Below, piece after piece: positions 34,739-43,410 of a DNA stretch of 45,268 bases. The first letter of the stretch is position 1; each line of letters starts with the position of its first letter. The notes under the pieces are model-generated. The model made no database searches. It worked only from the letters and a program-made list of their open reading frames with translations, and was not told where the DNA came from. The DNA lies in contig JAFZDJ010000012.1 of NCBI GenBank assembly GCA_017561265.1, positions 1-45,268 on the forward strand. Reading direction: 5' to 3'. The translations under genes and the position numbers were made by a program. This DNA comes from Bacteroidales bacterium. GTDB taxonomy: Bacteria > Bacteroidota > Bacteroidia > Bacteroidales > UBA932.

Positions 34739-36007
34739 TTAAAACTCTGATCTGGCCATTACCTTCCGGGCTTCAGCAAGAATTTCCGACTCTCCTGGCA
34801 CAACACGGCCACGCATGATGAAACGGCCGTTGCATATTACGGAATCTATGCAATCGGAATGAGCTGAATAGACAAGATTTGCCTCGAATGAGCCCGGTGA
34901 AAGGAAATTGTAATTCTGAGTATCTACAATGAGGATATCTGCCAATGCTCCTGCCTTGATCCGTCCCACATCCAGACCGAGCGCCTTGCCACCATTTGCT
35001 GTCGCCATGTCGATAAGCTCATTCAAAGGCATAGCGGACGGATCCTCCCTCCAGGCCTTCTGTATCATTGCCGAGGTCTTCATTGTCTCGAGCATGTCCA
35101 GATTATTGGATGAAGCACATCCGTCAGTACCCAGACAGATATTCGCTCCGGCATCCCTGAGTTCATTATAGAGGAACCTATAGCCCGAAGCCAGCTTGAG
35201 ATTTGAATTCACATTGTGGACACATGTAACTCCCCTTTCACCTAAAATCCTGATATCATTATCAGAAAGCCACAATGTATGGGCCGCAATGACATCCGGT
35301 CCAAGAACTCCAAGGCTGTCAAGATACTCTACAGGAGACATTCCACCATGCTGAGCCATACAGTCGGTAATTTCCTTCTGCGTCTCTGAAACATGAATAT
35401 GGATCTTCAGACCGTGTTCTCGTGCAAAATTCACCGACCAGACAATCATTTCTTCACGTACGGAATAGATGGCATGAACAGCGATTGCGAAGACAGAATG
35501 ATCATTCCATTTCAGATATTCATCATACATCTCCCTGCACTGTATCTTCTGGCGTTCAGACTCCTCAGGATCGTTCCTGTCGCAGATCACATATGCAAGT
35601 ACCGGACGAAGCCCGAGTTCCATTGCAGCCTTGTGAGCCATAGGCATATGCCAGTAATGATCATTGAATGTAGTCGTACCTGTCTTTATCATCTCAAGAC
35701 AAGCAACCTTTGTGGCATGATATACATATTCTTCATCAATATTCGATTCAACCTTCCAGATACGGTCAAGCCATTCATGGAATGCGATATCCTCTCCGAT
35801 GCCTCGCATCATTGCCATTCCTGCATGAGTATGCATATTCACAAATCCCGGTGCCGCTGCCTTGCCTGTGCAGTCGACGACCTCATCAGCAGGAACAGCC
35901 TCACTTCCCTCTCCGGCAGGCACGACAGAAGCAATACGCTCATCCACAATGAGTATATCTGACAGATTACCTGCAACCACTATATTCTTAAGCAGTATAC
36001 TACTCAT
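34739..36007 (-). CDS. mtaD: 5-methylthioadenosine/S-adenosylhomocysteine deaminase (amidohydrolase)
   Basis: Zinc/iron amidohydrolase that removes the 6-amino group of MTA, SAH or related adenosines. The metal-binding pair [11 protein letters not shown] lies near residues 62-72, with later [20 protein letters not shown], and [17 protein letters not shown] holding the catalytic Asp. The chosen start, MSSILLKN at 36007, lies downstream of a -7 box at 36031-36038; the longer frame would begin upstream of the transcript start. It is 422 residues long. It forms an operon with purine nucleoside phosphorylase, fitting a deaminate-then-phosphorolyse salvage route. Chlorohydrolase-type paralogues are a lesser alternative. 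Confidence 0.88.
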   Translation of the reverse strand: MSSILLKNIVVAGNLSDILIVDERIASVVPAGEGSEAVPADEVVDCTGKAAAPGFVNMHTHAGMAMMRGIGEDIAFHEWLDRIWKVESNIDEEYVYHATKVACLEMIKTGTTTFNDHYWHMPMAHKAAMELGLRPVLAYVICDRNDPEESERQKIQCREMYDEYLKWNDHSVFAIAVHAIYSVREEMIVWSVNFAREHGLKIHIHVSETQKEITDCMAQHGGMSPVEYLDSLGVLGPDVIAAHTLWLSDNDIRILGERGVTCVHNVNSNLKLASGYRFLYNELRDAGANICLGTDGCASSNNLDMLETMKTSAMIQKAWREDPSAMPLNELIDMATANGGKALGLDVGRIKAGALADILIVDTQNYNFLSPGSFEANLVYSAHSDCIDSVICNGRFIMRGRVVPGESEILAEARKVMARSEF

Positions 36008-36030
36008 AAATAATACCCGTTTAAAGTTTT

Positions 36031-36038
36031 CAAAGTTA
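36031..36038 (-). promoter_or_regulatory. -7 promoter box of the deaminase-PNP operon
   Basis: TAACTTTG on the minus strand, 23 bases upstream of the chosen ATG at 36007. It supports that start over the one at 36055. Confidence 0.55.
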
Positions 36039-36097
36039 TATAAATTTTCCCACAAATCAGAGCATCAGATTGCATTTTAGGAAAAAACAAAACATTA

Positions 36098-36129
36098 TTT
36101 GATTTTTAGGCAAAAAAGACTTATTTTTA
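36098..36129 (+). promoter_or_regulatory. Promoter of the oxoacid:ferredoxin oxidoreductase operon
   Basis: TTTG (36098-36101), 20 bases, then TATTTTTA (36122-36129), one mismatch from TAnnTTTG. The leader of about 43 nt starts with an imperfect dyad, CGATTTTGA (36133-36141) and TCAAAAATCG (36144-36153), a possible operator or 5' hairpin. Confidence 0.55.
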
Positions 36130-36177
36130 CTTCGATTTTGAAATCAAAAATCGCTAAACACTTAAAACTATATCATA

Positions 36178-36396
36178 ATGGCATTCAAAGGAGCTATCGA
36201 AGTCGATTCACAGAAATGCAAAGGTTGCGGAGTATGTGTCGAAAATTGCCCGACCAAGAGCATAGAGCTTGCCAAACTGGTCAACAACAAGGGTTATCAT
36301 TATGCCGAAATGGTTGGCGACGCCTGCATCGGTTGTTCAAACTGTGCAATTGTCTGCCCTGATTCGGTCATTACTGTTTATAGAGTTAAAATCTAA
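36178..36396 (+). CDS. korD: 2-oxoacid:ferredoxin oxidoreductase, delta (ferredoxin-like) subunit
   Basis: A 72-residue dicluster ferredoxin subunit with two [4Fe-4S] motifs, CKGCGVCVENCP and CIGCSNCAIVCP. It passes electrons from the catalytic subunits to ferredoxin. It is the first gene of a delta-alpha-beta-gamma operon; gaps to the next genes are 5, 9 and 2 bases. Substrate (2-oxoglutarate, branched-chain oxoacids or other) cannot be told from this subunit. Confidence 0.92.
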   Translation: MAFKGAIEVDSQKCKGCGVCVENCPTKSIELAKLVNNKGYHYAEMVGDACIGCSNCAIVCPDSVITVYRVKI

Positions 36397-36401
36397 GGGA
36401 T

Positions 36402-37484
36402 ATGGCAGAGAAAATTCTGATGAAAGGAAACGAGGCGATTGCCATATCGGCAATCCGCAACGGCGCGGACGGATACTTCGGTTATCCAATCACTCCGCAG
36501 TCTGAGGTAATGGAAACACTCATGAAGGAAAGGCCATGGCTTACAACAGGAATGGTAGTTCTTCAGGCAGAGAGTGAGACTTCATCCATCAACATGGTTT
36601 ATGGCGGTGCATGCTGTGGCAAGAAGGTGATGACATCTTCAAGTTCGCCTGGTATCAGCCTTATGTGCGAGGGTCTCAGCTACCTTGCCGGTGCAGAGCT
36701 CCCATGCGTTATAGTCAACTGTCAGCGCGGAGGCCCAGGCCTTGGTACAATCCAGCCTAGCCAGAGCGACTACAACCAGAGTGTGAAGGGTGGAGGACAC
36801 GGCGATTACAATGCCATCGTCCTTGCTCCGGCATCAGCTCAGGATATGTATGACTTTGTCGACACCGGATTCGATCTTGCATTCAAATACCGTACACCTG
36901 TCATCATTCTTGCAGACGGTATCGTAGGCCAGATGATGGAGAAGGTAGAGCTTCGTCCAGAGAAGCCACGTATGACCGATGAAGAACTCAAGGCGATCGC
37001 TCCTTGGGCAACCACAGGAAAGTCAGCTGACAGAGACTACAATTTCATCACTTCCCTTGCACTTGAATCTGACGTACAGGAGCGCTTCAACCAGAAGCTT
37101 GCTGCCAAATACGAAGTAATCAAGGAGAACGAGGTAAGATATGAAGAATATCAGACCGAAGATGCAGAATATCTGTTCGTAGCATTCGGATGCTCTGCAC
37201 GCATCTGCGAGGCAGTTGTAGACCAGCTCCGTGAAGAAGGCATCAAGGCAGGCTTGCTCAGACCTGTAACTCTCTTCCCGTTCCCGACAAAGAGACTTCA
37301 GGAACTTTCAGGACAGGTGAAGAGCATGATGAGCATCGAGCTCAACCTCGGCCAGATGGTAGACGACGTGAGACTTGCTGTAAATGGTGCTTGCCCGGTA
37401 GGATTCTATGGAAGACAGGGTGGAAACATCTACACTCCTGATGAGATCTCAGAGGCGTTCAAGAAGTTCAACAATCTGAAATAA
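36402..37484 (+). CDS. korA: 2-oxoacid:ferredoxin oxidoreductase, alpha subunit
   Basis: Pyrimidine-binding catalytic subunit. It begins AEKILMKGNEAIAISAIRNGADGYFGYPITPQSE, containing the GYPITP motif of the family. Also seen are QAESETSSINMVYGGACCGKKVMTSSSSPG and the transketolase-C-like end with VKSMMSIELNLGQMVDDVR. At 360 residues it is like the proteins often called VorB (3-methyl-2-oxobutanoate) or KorA (2-oxoglutarate), so the substrate is uncertain. In an anaerobe it would either oxidise oxoacids to acyl-CoA or run reductively. Confidence 0.9.
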   Translation: MAEKILMKGNEAIAISAIRNGADGYFGYPITPQSEVMETLMKERPWLTTGMVVLQAESETSSINMVYGGACCGKKVMTSSSSPGISLMCEGLSYLAGAELPCVIVNCQRGGPGLGTIQPSQSDYNQSVKGGGHGDYNAIVLAPASAQDMYDFVDTGFDLAFKYRTPVIILADGIVGQMMEKVELRPEKPRMTDEELKAIAPWATTGKSADRDYNFITSLALESDVQERFNQKLAAKYEVIKENEVRYEEYQTEDAEYLFVAFGCSARICEAVVDQLREEGIKAGLLRPVTLFPFPTKRLQELSGQVKSMMSIELNLGQMVDDVRLAVNGACPVGFYGRQGGNIYTPDEISEAFKKFNNLK

Positions 37485-37493
37485 GGAAATACA

Positions 37494-38267
37494 ATGAATA
37501 TAGAAGATATCAAGAAACCCGAGAACATCGTCTACAAGAAGACTCCGATTCTTACAGACAATGTAATGCACTACTGCCCAGGATGTTCTCATGGAACAGT
37601 CCACAAGCTCGTAGCTGAGGTTATCGAGGAAATGGGCATCCAGGACAAGACTATCGCAGTCAGCCCTGTAGGTTGCTCCGTTTTCGCATACAACTATCTC
37701 AACATTGACTGGCAGCAGGCCGCTCACGGACGTGCACCGGCACTTGCTACTGCGACCAAGAGGCTTAATCCTGACAAGTATGTATTCACATATCAGGGTG
37801 ACGGCGACCTTGCTTCAATCGGAACAGCTGAGATCATTCACGCATGCAGCCGTGGTGAGAACATTGTCGTGATCTTCATCAACAACGGTATCTACGGTAT
37901 GACAGGAGGCCAGATGGCACCTACTACCCTACTCGGCATGAAGACGGCTACAACTCCTTACGGACGTGACGCAAAGCTCAACGGATTCCCTCTCGTGCTT
38001 GCTCCGATGATTGCACAGCTCGATGGTACAGCATTCATCACAAGACAGTCTGTACATACTGCAGCTGCAGCCCGCAAGGCAAAGGCAGCCATCAAGAAAG
38101 CATTCGAGTACAGCCAGAAGGGCATAGGTCTTTCATTCGTTGAAATTGTAGCAACATGTAATTCAGGATGGAAGATGAGCCCTGTAGCAGCCAACAAGTG
38201 GATGGTGGAGAATATGTTCCCTAAGTATCCGCTCGGTGACATCAAGGACGTTTTAAAACAGGAGTAA
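37494..38267 (+). CDS. korB: 2-oxoacid:ferredoxin oxidoreductase, beta (TPP-binding) subunit
   Basis: Binds thiamin diphosphate. Visible are CPGCSHGTVHKLV, GCSVFAYNYLNIDWQQAAHGRAPALATATKRLNPD and the TPP/Mg motif GDGDLASIGTAEIIHA with NNGIYGMTGGQ. At 257 residues it is typical. It needs TPP, the same cofactor whose uptake appears to be served by the riboswitch-controlled receptor in this window. Confidence 0.93.
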   Translation: MNIEDIKKPENIVYKKTPILTDNVMHYCPGCSHGTVHKLVAEVIEEMGIQDKTIAVSPVGCSVFAYNYLNIDWQQAAHGRAPALATATKRLNPDKYVFTYQGDGDLASIGTAEIIHACSRGENIVVIFINNGIYGMTGGQMAPTTLLGMKTATTPYGRDAKLNGFPLVLAPMIAQLDGTAFITRQSVHTAAAARKAKAAIKKAFEYSQKGIGLSFVEIVATCNSGWKMSPVAANKWMVENMFPKYPLGDIKDVLKQE

Positions 38268-38269
38268 TC

Positions 38270-38815
38270 ATGAAAGAAGAGATAATCATCGCAGGTTTTG
38301 GAGGACAGGGTGTCCTCTCAATGGGCAAGATCCTCGCCTACTGCGCTATCATGCAGGATATGGAAGTGACATGGATGCCTTCATATGGTCCTGAGATGCG
38401 CGGCGGTACAGCAAACGTATGTGTAATCATCAGCGACAAGAAGATCAGTTCGCCGATCGTCACCAAGTATGATACAGCCATCATACTCAATCAGCAGTCT
38501 CTCGACAAATTCGAGAGTTCTGTAAAGCCTGGCGGACTCCTTGTTTACGATCCTAACGGTATCATCAACCCTCCGACAAGAACAGACATCAGGATCTGCA
38601 AGATTGATGCAATAAACGTTGCTGCTCAGGTAGGAAACTCAAAGGTATACAACATGGCCGTCATGGGAGCATTCCTCAAGATGAAGCCTATCATCATGTC
38701 AGAGAATATCGACAAGGGACTTGCCAAATGTATTCCTGCACGCTACGCAGACCTCATTTCGCTCAACAAGGCGGCTATAGAGGAAGGTATGAAAGCTGTA
38801 GAGGTCGTTCTATAG
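38270..38815 (+). CDS. korC: 2-oxoacid:ferredoxin oxidoreductase, gamma subunit
   Basis: A 181-residue subunit beginning EEIIIAGFGGQGVLSMGKILAYCAI, the GFGGQGV motif of the POR/KOR gamma family that binds CoA-side determinants. Also typical are MPSYGPEMRGGTANVCVIIS and ILNQQSLDKFE. It ends the operon and is followed by a 17-bp stem terminator that also contains the promoter of the next gene. Confidence 0.93.
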   Translation: MKEEIIIAGFGGQGVLSMGKILAYCAIMQDMEVTWMPSYGPEMRGGTANVCVIISDKKISSPIVTKYDTAIILNQQSLDKFESSVKPGGLLVYDPNGIINPPTRTDIRICKIDAINVAAQVGNSKVYNMAVMGAFLKMKPIIMSENIDKGLAKCIPARYADLISLNKAAIEEGMKAVEVVL

Positions 38816-38830
38816 GTCTCACATCATAAA

Positions 38831-38887
38831 CAAACTGCTTTGATTTCATCATTTTATTTTGAGAAATCAAAGCAGTTTGCTATTTTT
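38831..38887 (+). terminator. Terminator of the kor operon, overlapping the next promoter
   Basis: A perfect 17-bp stem, CAAACTGCTTTGATTTC (38831-38847) with its complement (38863-38879), has a 15-base AT-rich loop. It is followed by CTATTTTTG, a broken U-tract. Confidence 0.8.
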
Positions 38888-38888
38888 G
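38858..38888 (+). promoter_or_regulatory. Promoter of the zapB-like/zapA pair, embedded in the terminator
   Basis: TTTG (38858-38861, in the hairpin loop), exactly 19 bases, then TATTTTTG (38881-38888, which doubles as the U-tract). Transcription should start near 38894. That excludes an ATG at 38859 and supports 38898. Confidence 0.7.
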
Positions 38889-38897
38889 CAGAGTAAG

Positions 38898-39185
38898 ATG
38901 AATTATTTTGCAATGCTGGAAACTGTAAAGGAAAAAATCAGGCAGCTCATCGCTGCATATGAATCGGAAAGAATGGAGCGCATGAAGCTCCAGACCGAAC
39001 TTGAGCAGACCAGAAAGCAGAATGAGGATTACAGGAAGCAGATAATTGAGTTAGAGAGACAGATAGATAACCTGAAACTGACAGAGGCATTCATGGCAGG
39101 TGGATCAGATACCACAGCCGCCAAGAAAAAGATTGACCGTCTGATGAAGGAGATAGACCGTTGCATAACGTTAATGGAGGGATAG
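38898..39185 (+). CDS. Small coiled-coil protein upstream of zapA (ZapB-like)
   Basis: A 95-residue protein, almost entirely one coiled coil (about 5-60: ETVKEKIRQLIAAYESERMERMKLQTEL and following heptads), with a helical C-terminus (KKKIDRLMKEIDRCITLM). Small coiled-coil proteins of this kind precede zapA in many Bacteroidetes and may act as a ZapA/FtsZ-ring partner. Homology to ZapB is not demonstrated. A shorter start at 38913 is possible. The stop is one base before zapA. Confidence 0.72.
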   Translation: MNYFAMLETVKEKIRQLIAAYESERMERMKLQTELEQTRKQNEDYRKQIIELERQIDNLKLTEAFMAGGSDTTAAKKKIDRLMKEIDRCITLMEG

Positions 39186-39186
39186 T

Positions 39187-39483
39187 ATGGCACAGAATAT
39201 AAGCATAAAGATTGCAGATCGTCCATACTCGCTCAAAGTGACATCTCCGGAGCAGGAAGAGATCATCAGAAAAGCGGCAGACGAGGTAAACAGAAGGGTT
39301 CGTGCATATCAGGACAAACTCCCTGGAAAAGGTGTGGTGGAGTTGTTGTCTTTTGCGGCATTGAATGTGTGTATGACAAACATCAGCCTTCAGGATCAGA
39401 TCAAAGGCATGGCTGAAGAAGAGCAGAAACTTGCCGATGAGCTTGAAGGTTATCTTGTAAATATTGATAAAAACAGCCGTTAG
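39187..39483 (+). CDS. zapA: Cell division protein ZapA
   Basis: A 98-residue FtsZ-ring-associated protein. The N-terminal segment NISIKIADRPYSLKVTSPEQEEIIRKAADEVNRRV is the ZapA globular head, followed by the helical dimer/tetramer tail. It is cotranscribed with the coiled-coil gene upstream, and an RNA-like locus follows immediately, as in the zapA-ssrS arrangement of proteobacteria. Confidence 0.9.
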   Translation: MAQNISIKIADRPYSLKVTSPEQEEIIRKAADEVNRRVRAYQDKLPGKGVVELLSFAALNVCMTNISLQDQIKGMAEEEQKLADELEGYLVNIDKNSR

Positions 39484-39488
39484 TTACT

Positions 39489-39496
39489 TATTTTTG
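39489..39496 (+). promoter_or_regulatory. -7 promoter box of the RNA locus after zapA
   Basis: TATTTTTG, beginning 6 bases after the zapA stop. TTG at 39464-39466, inside zapA, is 22 bases upstream and may be the -33. The transcript start is expected near 39502. Confidence 0.55.
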
Positions 39497-39501
39497 CTGA
39501 A

Positions 39502-39710
39502 ATCAACACTAATAATGTAACCGGGTGACTCGGATGGTGATGACGGACCTATGTGACCCTATCGGGGATTCCGCTTTGCGGGACGGAGGATTTCAGACCC
39601 TATTTTCCGGAACCCAAATCTTATTCTTTAAGATTTTCTGACAAACCAGCTAACGGCTTTTTTTACTTGATAACTTGACCAGTCGCTTCCATAAGCGGCT
39701 GGTCATTTTT
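39502..39710 (+). ncRNA. ssrS: Structured noncoding RNA between zapA and rny, probable 6S RNA
   Basis: A transcript of about 160-210 nt runs from a consensus -7 box to a strong terminator, with no coding frame. Pairings seen: CTGAAATC (39497-39504) with GATTTCAG (39589-39596); CCGGG with CTCGG; TCCGC with GCGGG; AAATCTTA (39616-39623) with TAAGATTT (39629-39636). The 6S assignment rests on position (zapA neighbour), size and an independent promoter, not on a recognised 6S core. A Bacteroidales-specific RNA family such as Bacteroidales-1 is an alternative. This accounts for the 270 bases between zapA and rny. Confidence 0.55.
39677..39710 (+). terminator. Terminator before rny
   Basis: A 12-bp stem (39677-39688 with 39693-39704, one G-T pair) has the loop CCAT and is followed by ATTTTT. 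It ends 43 bases before the rny ATG. Confidence 0.9.
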
Positions 39711-39753
39711 ATGACTGCAATAGAAGTGAAACAACTAAAACCAATTTGATATT

Positions 39754-41295
39754 ATGGACATTTTACTTTACATTGTGTTTGCTGTAGCGGGAGCTGTATT
39801 TGCTCTCGGCACATACATATTTGTCCGCAAGATACTTCTTAAAGGACAGAAAGAGGAGATCATCAAGAAGGCCGAACTTGAGGCAGAAAGCATCAAGAAG
39901 GAGAAGATTTTCCAGGCAAAGGAGAAGTTCCTTCAGCTCAAGAGCGAGCATGAGCAGTACATCAATGAGAAAAACAAGCAGATCAGCGAGACCGAGAGCC
40001 GTCTGAAGCAGAAGGAGAACAGTCTCAATCAGCAGAATTCAGAACTTGGAAGAAAGCATAAGGAGGCTGATGCAATCCGACAGAACCTTAAGGCTCAGGT
40101 AGAAATCGCCACCAAGAAGTCTGAAGAATACGAAAATCTCAAGCAGGAAGCAATCAGACAGATTGAGGAGATTGCTGGTCTTACTGCTGCCGAAGCGAAG
40201 AATCAGCTCATGGAAAACATGAAGGCCGAGGCCAGAACACAGGCTCAGTCTTATATCAACGATGTAATGGATGAAGCTCGCCTTACTGCAAGCAAGGAAG
40301 CTAAACGCATTGTAATCAACACAATACAGCGCACTGCATCAGAGACAGCAATTGAGAACGCAGTTACAGTATTCCATATCGAAAGCGATGAGATCAAGGG
40401 TAGAATCATTGGTCGCGAGGGACGAAACATCCGTGCGCTTGAGGCAGCTACAGGAGTTGAGATCGTTGTGGACGATACTCCAGAGGCGATCCTTCTTTCA
40501 GCCTTTGACCCAGTGAGAAGAGAGGTTGCGCGTCTCGCGCTCCATCAGCTCGTGATCGACGGACGTATCCACCCGGCACGTATCGAAGAGGTCGTGGCTA
40601 AGGTTCAGAAGCAGCTCGAGGACGAGATCATGGAGACAGGTAAGAGAACATGTATCGACCTCGGCATCCACGGAATGCATATCGAGCTTGTGAAGCTCAT
40701 AGGACGAATGAAGTATCGTTCATCATATGGACAGAACCTTCTCCAGCACGCACGTGAGGTTGCAAACATCTGTGCTACAATGGCTTCAGAGCTCGGACTT
40801 AATCCTAAGATCGCAAAGAGAGCAGGTCTCCTTCACGATATCGGAAAGGTATCTGACGAGGATCCTGAACTTCCACATGCAATCCTCGGTATGAAACTCG
40901 CCGAGAAGTACAAGGAGAAGCCTGAAGTATGCAATGCCATCGGTTCACACCATGAGGAAGTGGAAATGACTTCAATCATTTCACCTCTCGTTCTCGTCGG
41001 TGATGCGATTTCAGGAGCACGTCCAGGAGCACGTCGCGAGGTCATCGAGTCATACATCAAGAGGCTCAAGGATATGGAGAACATTGCCAAATCACACAAC
41101 GGTGTAACCAAGACATATGCTATTCAGGCAGGCCGAGAGCTTCGCGTGATTGTAGGAGCTGATCAGGTTACAGACCAGGAGGCTGAAGCAATGTCAGCAG
41201 ATATCGCACGTCAGATCCAGGAGGAAATGGTATATCCGGGACAGGTAAAGATCACGGTAATCCGCGAGACCAGATCAGTAGCATTTGCAAAATAA
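39754..41295 (+). CDS. rny: Ribonuclease Y
   Basis: Membrane-anchored endoribonuclease that starts mRNA decay. It has an N-terminal membrane helix (about 3-22), a long charged coiled coil (about 28-165), a KH RNA-binding domain (about 210-270, [25 protein letters not shown]), and an HD metal-dependent phosphohydrolase domain with LLHDIGK near 355-362 and GSHHEE. At 513 residues it is normal. dsbD follows after 20 bases. Confidence 0.97.
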   Translation: MDILLYIVFAVAGAVFALGTYIFVRKILLKGQKEEIIKKAELEAESIKKEKIFQAKEKFLQLKSEHEQYINEKNKQISETESRLKQKENSLNQQNSELGRKHKEADAIRQNLKAQVEIATKKSEEYENLKQEAIRQIEEIAGLTAAEAKNQLMENMKAEARTQAQSYINDVMDEARLTASKEAKRIVINTIQRTASETAIENAVTVFHIESDEIKGRIIGREGRNIRALEAATGVEIVVDDTPEAILLSAFDPVRREVARLALHQLVIDGRIHPARIEEVVAKVQKQLEDEIMETGKRTCIDLGIHGMHIELVKLIGRMKYRSSYGQNLLQHAREVANICATMASELGLNPKIAKRAGLLHDIGKVSDEDPELPHAILGMKLAEKYKEKPEVCNAIGSHHEEVEMTSIISPLVLVGDAISGARPGARREVIESYIKRLKDMENIAKSHNGVTKTYAIQAGRELRVIVGADQVTDQEAEAMSADIARQIQEEMVYPGQVKITVIRETRSVAFAK

Positions 41296-41315
41296 CAAAC
41301 ATCTATAATATAAAC

Positions 41316-43277
41316 ATGAAAAGATTAATGACGATGCTTGCAGCCTTCTTCGTATGCGCTGCAGCTTTTGCCCAGGGCCAGCTTGTGACTTGGTCATCTC
41401 ATGTCGAGAAGGCAGAAGGAGATATCTATAAAGTGATCTTTACAGGAAAGATTGCAGACGGATATCACACCTATACTCTTACAGATGAGTTCTCTGCAAC
41501 AGAGATCATGGATGCAGCTCTTGAAGGTGGCGAACTTGTGGGAAATCCATATGAAATAAGTACTCCTACAGAGGAGACAGACGAATTCGGAGATCCTGCA
41601 AAGCACTATTATAATGAAATCATCATTGCACAGGATGTGAAGGTCACAGGTGACAACGCTAAATATACCGGAACAATCTTTACAAATGCCTGTACAGGCG
41701 GTGCATGCAAGGCTGAATATTATGATTTCGATGTTACTGTAGCTTCTGCCAATGCAGCAATGACAATCTCAGAAGAAGATGCTGAGGCCGCTACAGAAAA
41801 CGCACCTGTAGACAAGGGTATGGTCTGGAGCCTTATCCTCCAGGCAATTGCATGGGGATTCGCAATGCTCCTCACCCCTTGCGTGTTCCCGATGGTTCCT
41901 ATGACAGTATCTTTCTTCATGAAAGGCTCGTCAAGCGTTGCTGCCGGCCGTTTCAAGGCGGGTATGTATGGACTTTTCATTATCCTGATCTATACGTTGC
42001 CGATCGCGCTTCTCGTGCTTATCCCTATGATCACAGGTGGCGCAAACGTGACAGCCGACATCTTCAACTGGATCGCTACACACTGGCTTCCTAACCTTCT
42101 CTTCTTCGTGATCTTCATGGTATTTGCAGCTTCATTCTTCGGTGCATTCGAGATCACTCTCCCGGAATCTATGGTTAACAAGACAGACAAGGGAGCAGAC
42201 AAGAAGGGTCTTGCAGGAGTATTCTTCATGGCACTTACCCTCGTGCTTGTATCATTCTCATGTACAGGTCCTATCGTGGGTATGGTGCTTATCCAGGCGA
42301 CTACCAGCAACACAGCATTCTGGGTGCCTATCGTGACAATGCTTGCATTCTCAGCAGCATTCGCACTCCCATTCACAGTGCTCGCATTCTCTCCTTCACT
42401 CCTTAAGAAGTTCAGAAAGAGCGGCGGCGGATGGCTCCACTCAGTTAAGGTTGTCCTTGGATTCATCGAGGTTGCTCTCGGTCTTAAGTTCCTCAGCGTG
42501 GCTGACCAGACTTACCATTGGGGAATCCTTGACAGAGAGGTTTACCTTGCAATCTGGATCGTAGTCTTCACTCTCCTCGGCCTATACCTCCTCGGCAAGA
42601 TCAAGTTCGAGGGTGACGAGCCGGTAGAGCACATATCCGTTCCACGTCTTACTCTCGTGATTGCAGTATTCACATTTGTCGTATATCTCATCCCTGGTAT
42701 GTGGGGAGCACCTCTCAAGGCGCTTTCAGGCTACATGCCGCCTATCACAACTCAGGATTTCGTGATCGGACAGAACTCAGGAACTACAGCACAGGTCGCT
42801 TCCGGCGAGACTGTTACAGATTCGAAATATGGTCTCCACCTCCCACTCGGTCTTCATGGATACTTCACTCTCGAGGAGGGTCTTGAGGCTGCAAAAGAGG
42901 CTGGAAAGCCTGTATTCGTAGATGTTACCGGACACGGATGCGTTAACTGCCGTGAAATGGAATCACGCGTATGGAGTGATCCTACAGTCTACAGCATGCT
43001 CCAGAACGACTTCGTGATCGTTGCTCTTTACTCTGACGACAAGCAGAAGCTTGACAAGGAGGACTGGGTGACTGACGCAGAGACTGGAAAGGTATACAAG
43101 GATCTCGGACGAGCAAACTCTTATACAGCCCGCACACTCTGGAACGTAAACGCACAGCCGAACTACGTGCTCCTCTCCCCTGACGGAGAGATGCTCGTTC
43201 CGGTTCGCGGATACGACCTCTCTATCGACGGTTTCGTAGAGTTCCTCCAGAGCGGACTTGACGCATACAACAAATAA
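41316..43277 (+). CDS. dsbD: DsbD-family thiol:disulfide interchange protein
   Basis: Moves reducing power from cytoplasmic thioredoxin across the inner membrane to envelope proteins. A signal peptide (1-19) is followed by an N-terminal DsbD-alpha-like domain with a Cys pair in ACTGGACKAEYYDF. The membrane domain (about 165-475) carries its two redox Cys in LTPCVFPMVP (near 187) and FSCTGPIVG (near 314). The C-terminal thioredoxin domain (about 515-653) has the C-x2-C motif GCVNC near 541. All three redox modules look complete at 653 residues. It is followed by a strong terminator. Confidence 0.95.
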   Translation: MKRLMTMLAAFFVCAAAFAQGQLVTWSSHVEKAEGDIYKVIFTGKIADGYHTYTLTDEFSATEIMDAALEGGELVGNPYEISTPTEETDEFGDPAKHYYNEIIIAQDVKVTGDNAKYTGTIFTNACTGGACKAEYYDFDVTVASANAAMTISEEDAEAATENAPVDKGMVWSLILQAIAWGFAMLLTPCVFPMVPMTVSFFMKGSSSVAAGRFKAGMYGLFIILIYTLPIALLVLIPMITGGANVTADIFNWIATHWLPNLLFFVIFMVFAASFFGAFEITLPESMVNKTDKGADKKGLAGVFFMALTLVLVSFSCTGPIVGMVLIQATTSNTAFWVPIVTMLAFSAAFALPFTVLAFSPSLLKKFRKSGGGWLHSVKVVLGFIEVALGLKFLSVADQTYHWGILDREVYLAIWIVVFTLLGLYLLGKIKFEGDEPVEHISVPRLTLVIAVFTFVVYLIPGMWGAPLKALSGYMPPITTQDFVIGQNSGTTAQVASGETVTDSKYGLHLPLGLHGYFTLEEGLEAAKEAGKPVFVDVTGHGCVNCREMESRVWSDPTVYSMLQNDFVIVALYSDDKQKLDKEDWVTDAETGKVYKDLGRANSYTARTLWNVNAQPNYVLLSPDGEMLVPVRGYDLSIDGFVEFLQSGLDAYNK

Positions 43278-43297
43278 TCAGATAGATTATACCACAT

Positions 43298-43334
43298 AAA
43301 AAAGACTGGCTTTATGAAAGTCAGTCTTTTTTTT
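43298..43334 (+). terminator. Terminator of the rny-dsbD operon
   Basis: AAAAAAGACTGGCTTT pairs with AAAGTCAGTCTTTTTT (one wobble) around an ATG loop, ending in eight T residues. Confidence 0.92.
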
Positions 43335-43344
43335 ATCATATATC

Positions 43345-43375
43345 TTGCATTTTGGAAATATATCGTCTATCTTTG
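43345..43375 (+). promoter_or_regulatory. Promoter of the padR-DUF2812 operon
   Basis: TTG (43345-43347), 20 bases, then TATCTTTG (43368-43375). The transcript start is expected near 43381, inside the dyad at 43378-43403. Confidence 0.68.
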
Positions 43376-43377
43376 TA

Positions 43378-43403
43378 TCGACTTACGATATAACGTAAAT
43401 CGA
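43378..43403. promoter_or_regulatory. Putative PadR operator (26-bp dyad)
   Basis: The two 13-base halves read TCGACTTACGATA and, on the other strand, TCGATTTACGTTA, with 11 of 13 positions matching. It begins two bases after the -7 box and covers the expected transcription start, so a bound dimer would block initiation. Autoregulation by the adjacent PadR protein is inferred. Confidence 0.6.
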
Positions 43404-43410
43404 AATAGAT

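Noticed and set aside
35393..35962. 189-codon plus-strand frame opposite mtaD
   Set aside because: It is a shadow frame rich in Cys, His and Ile typical of antisense of an amidohydrolase gene.
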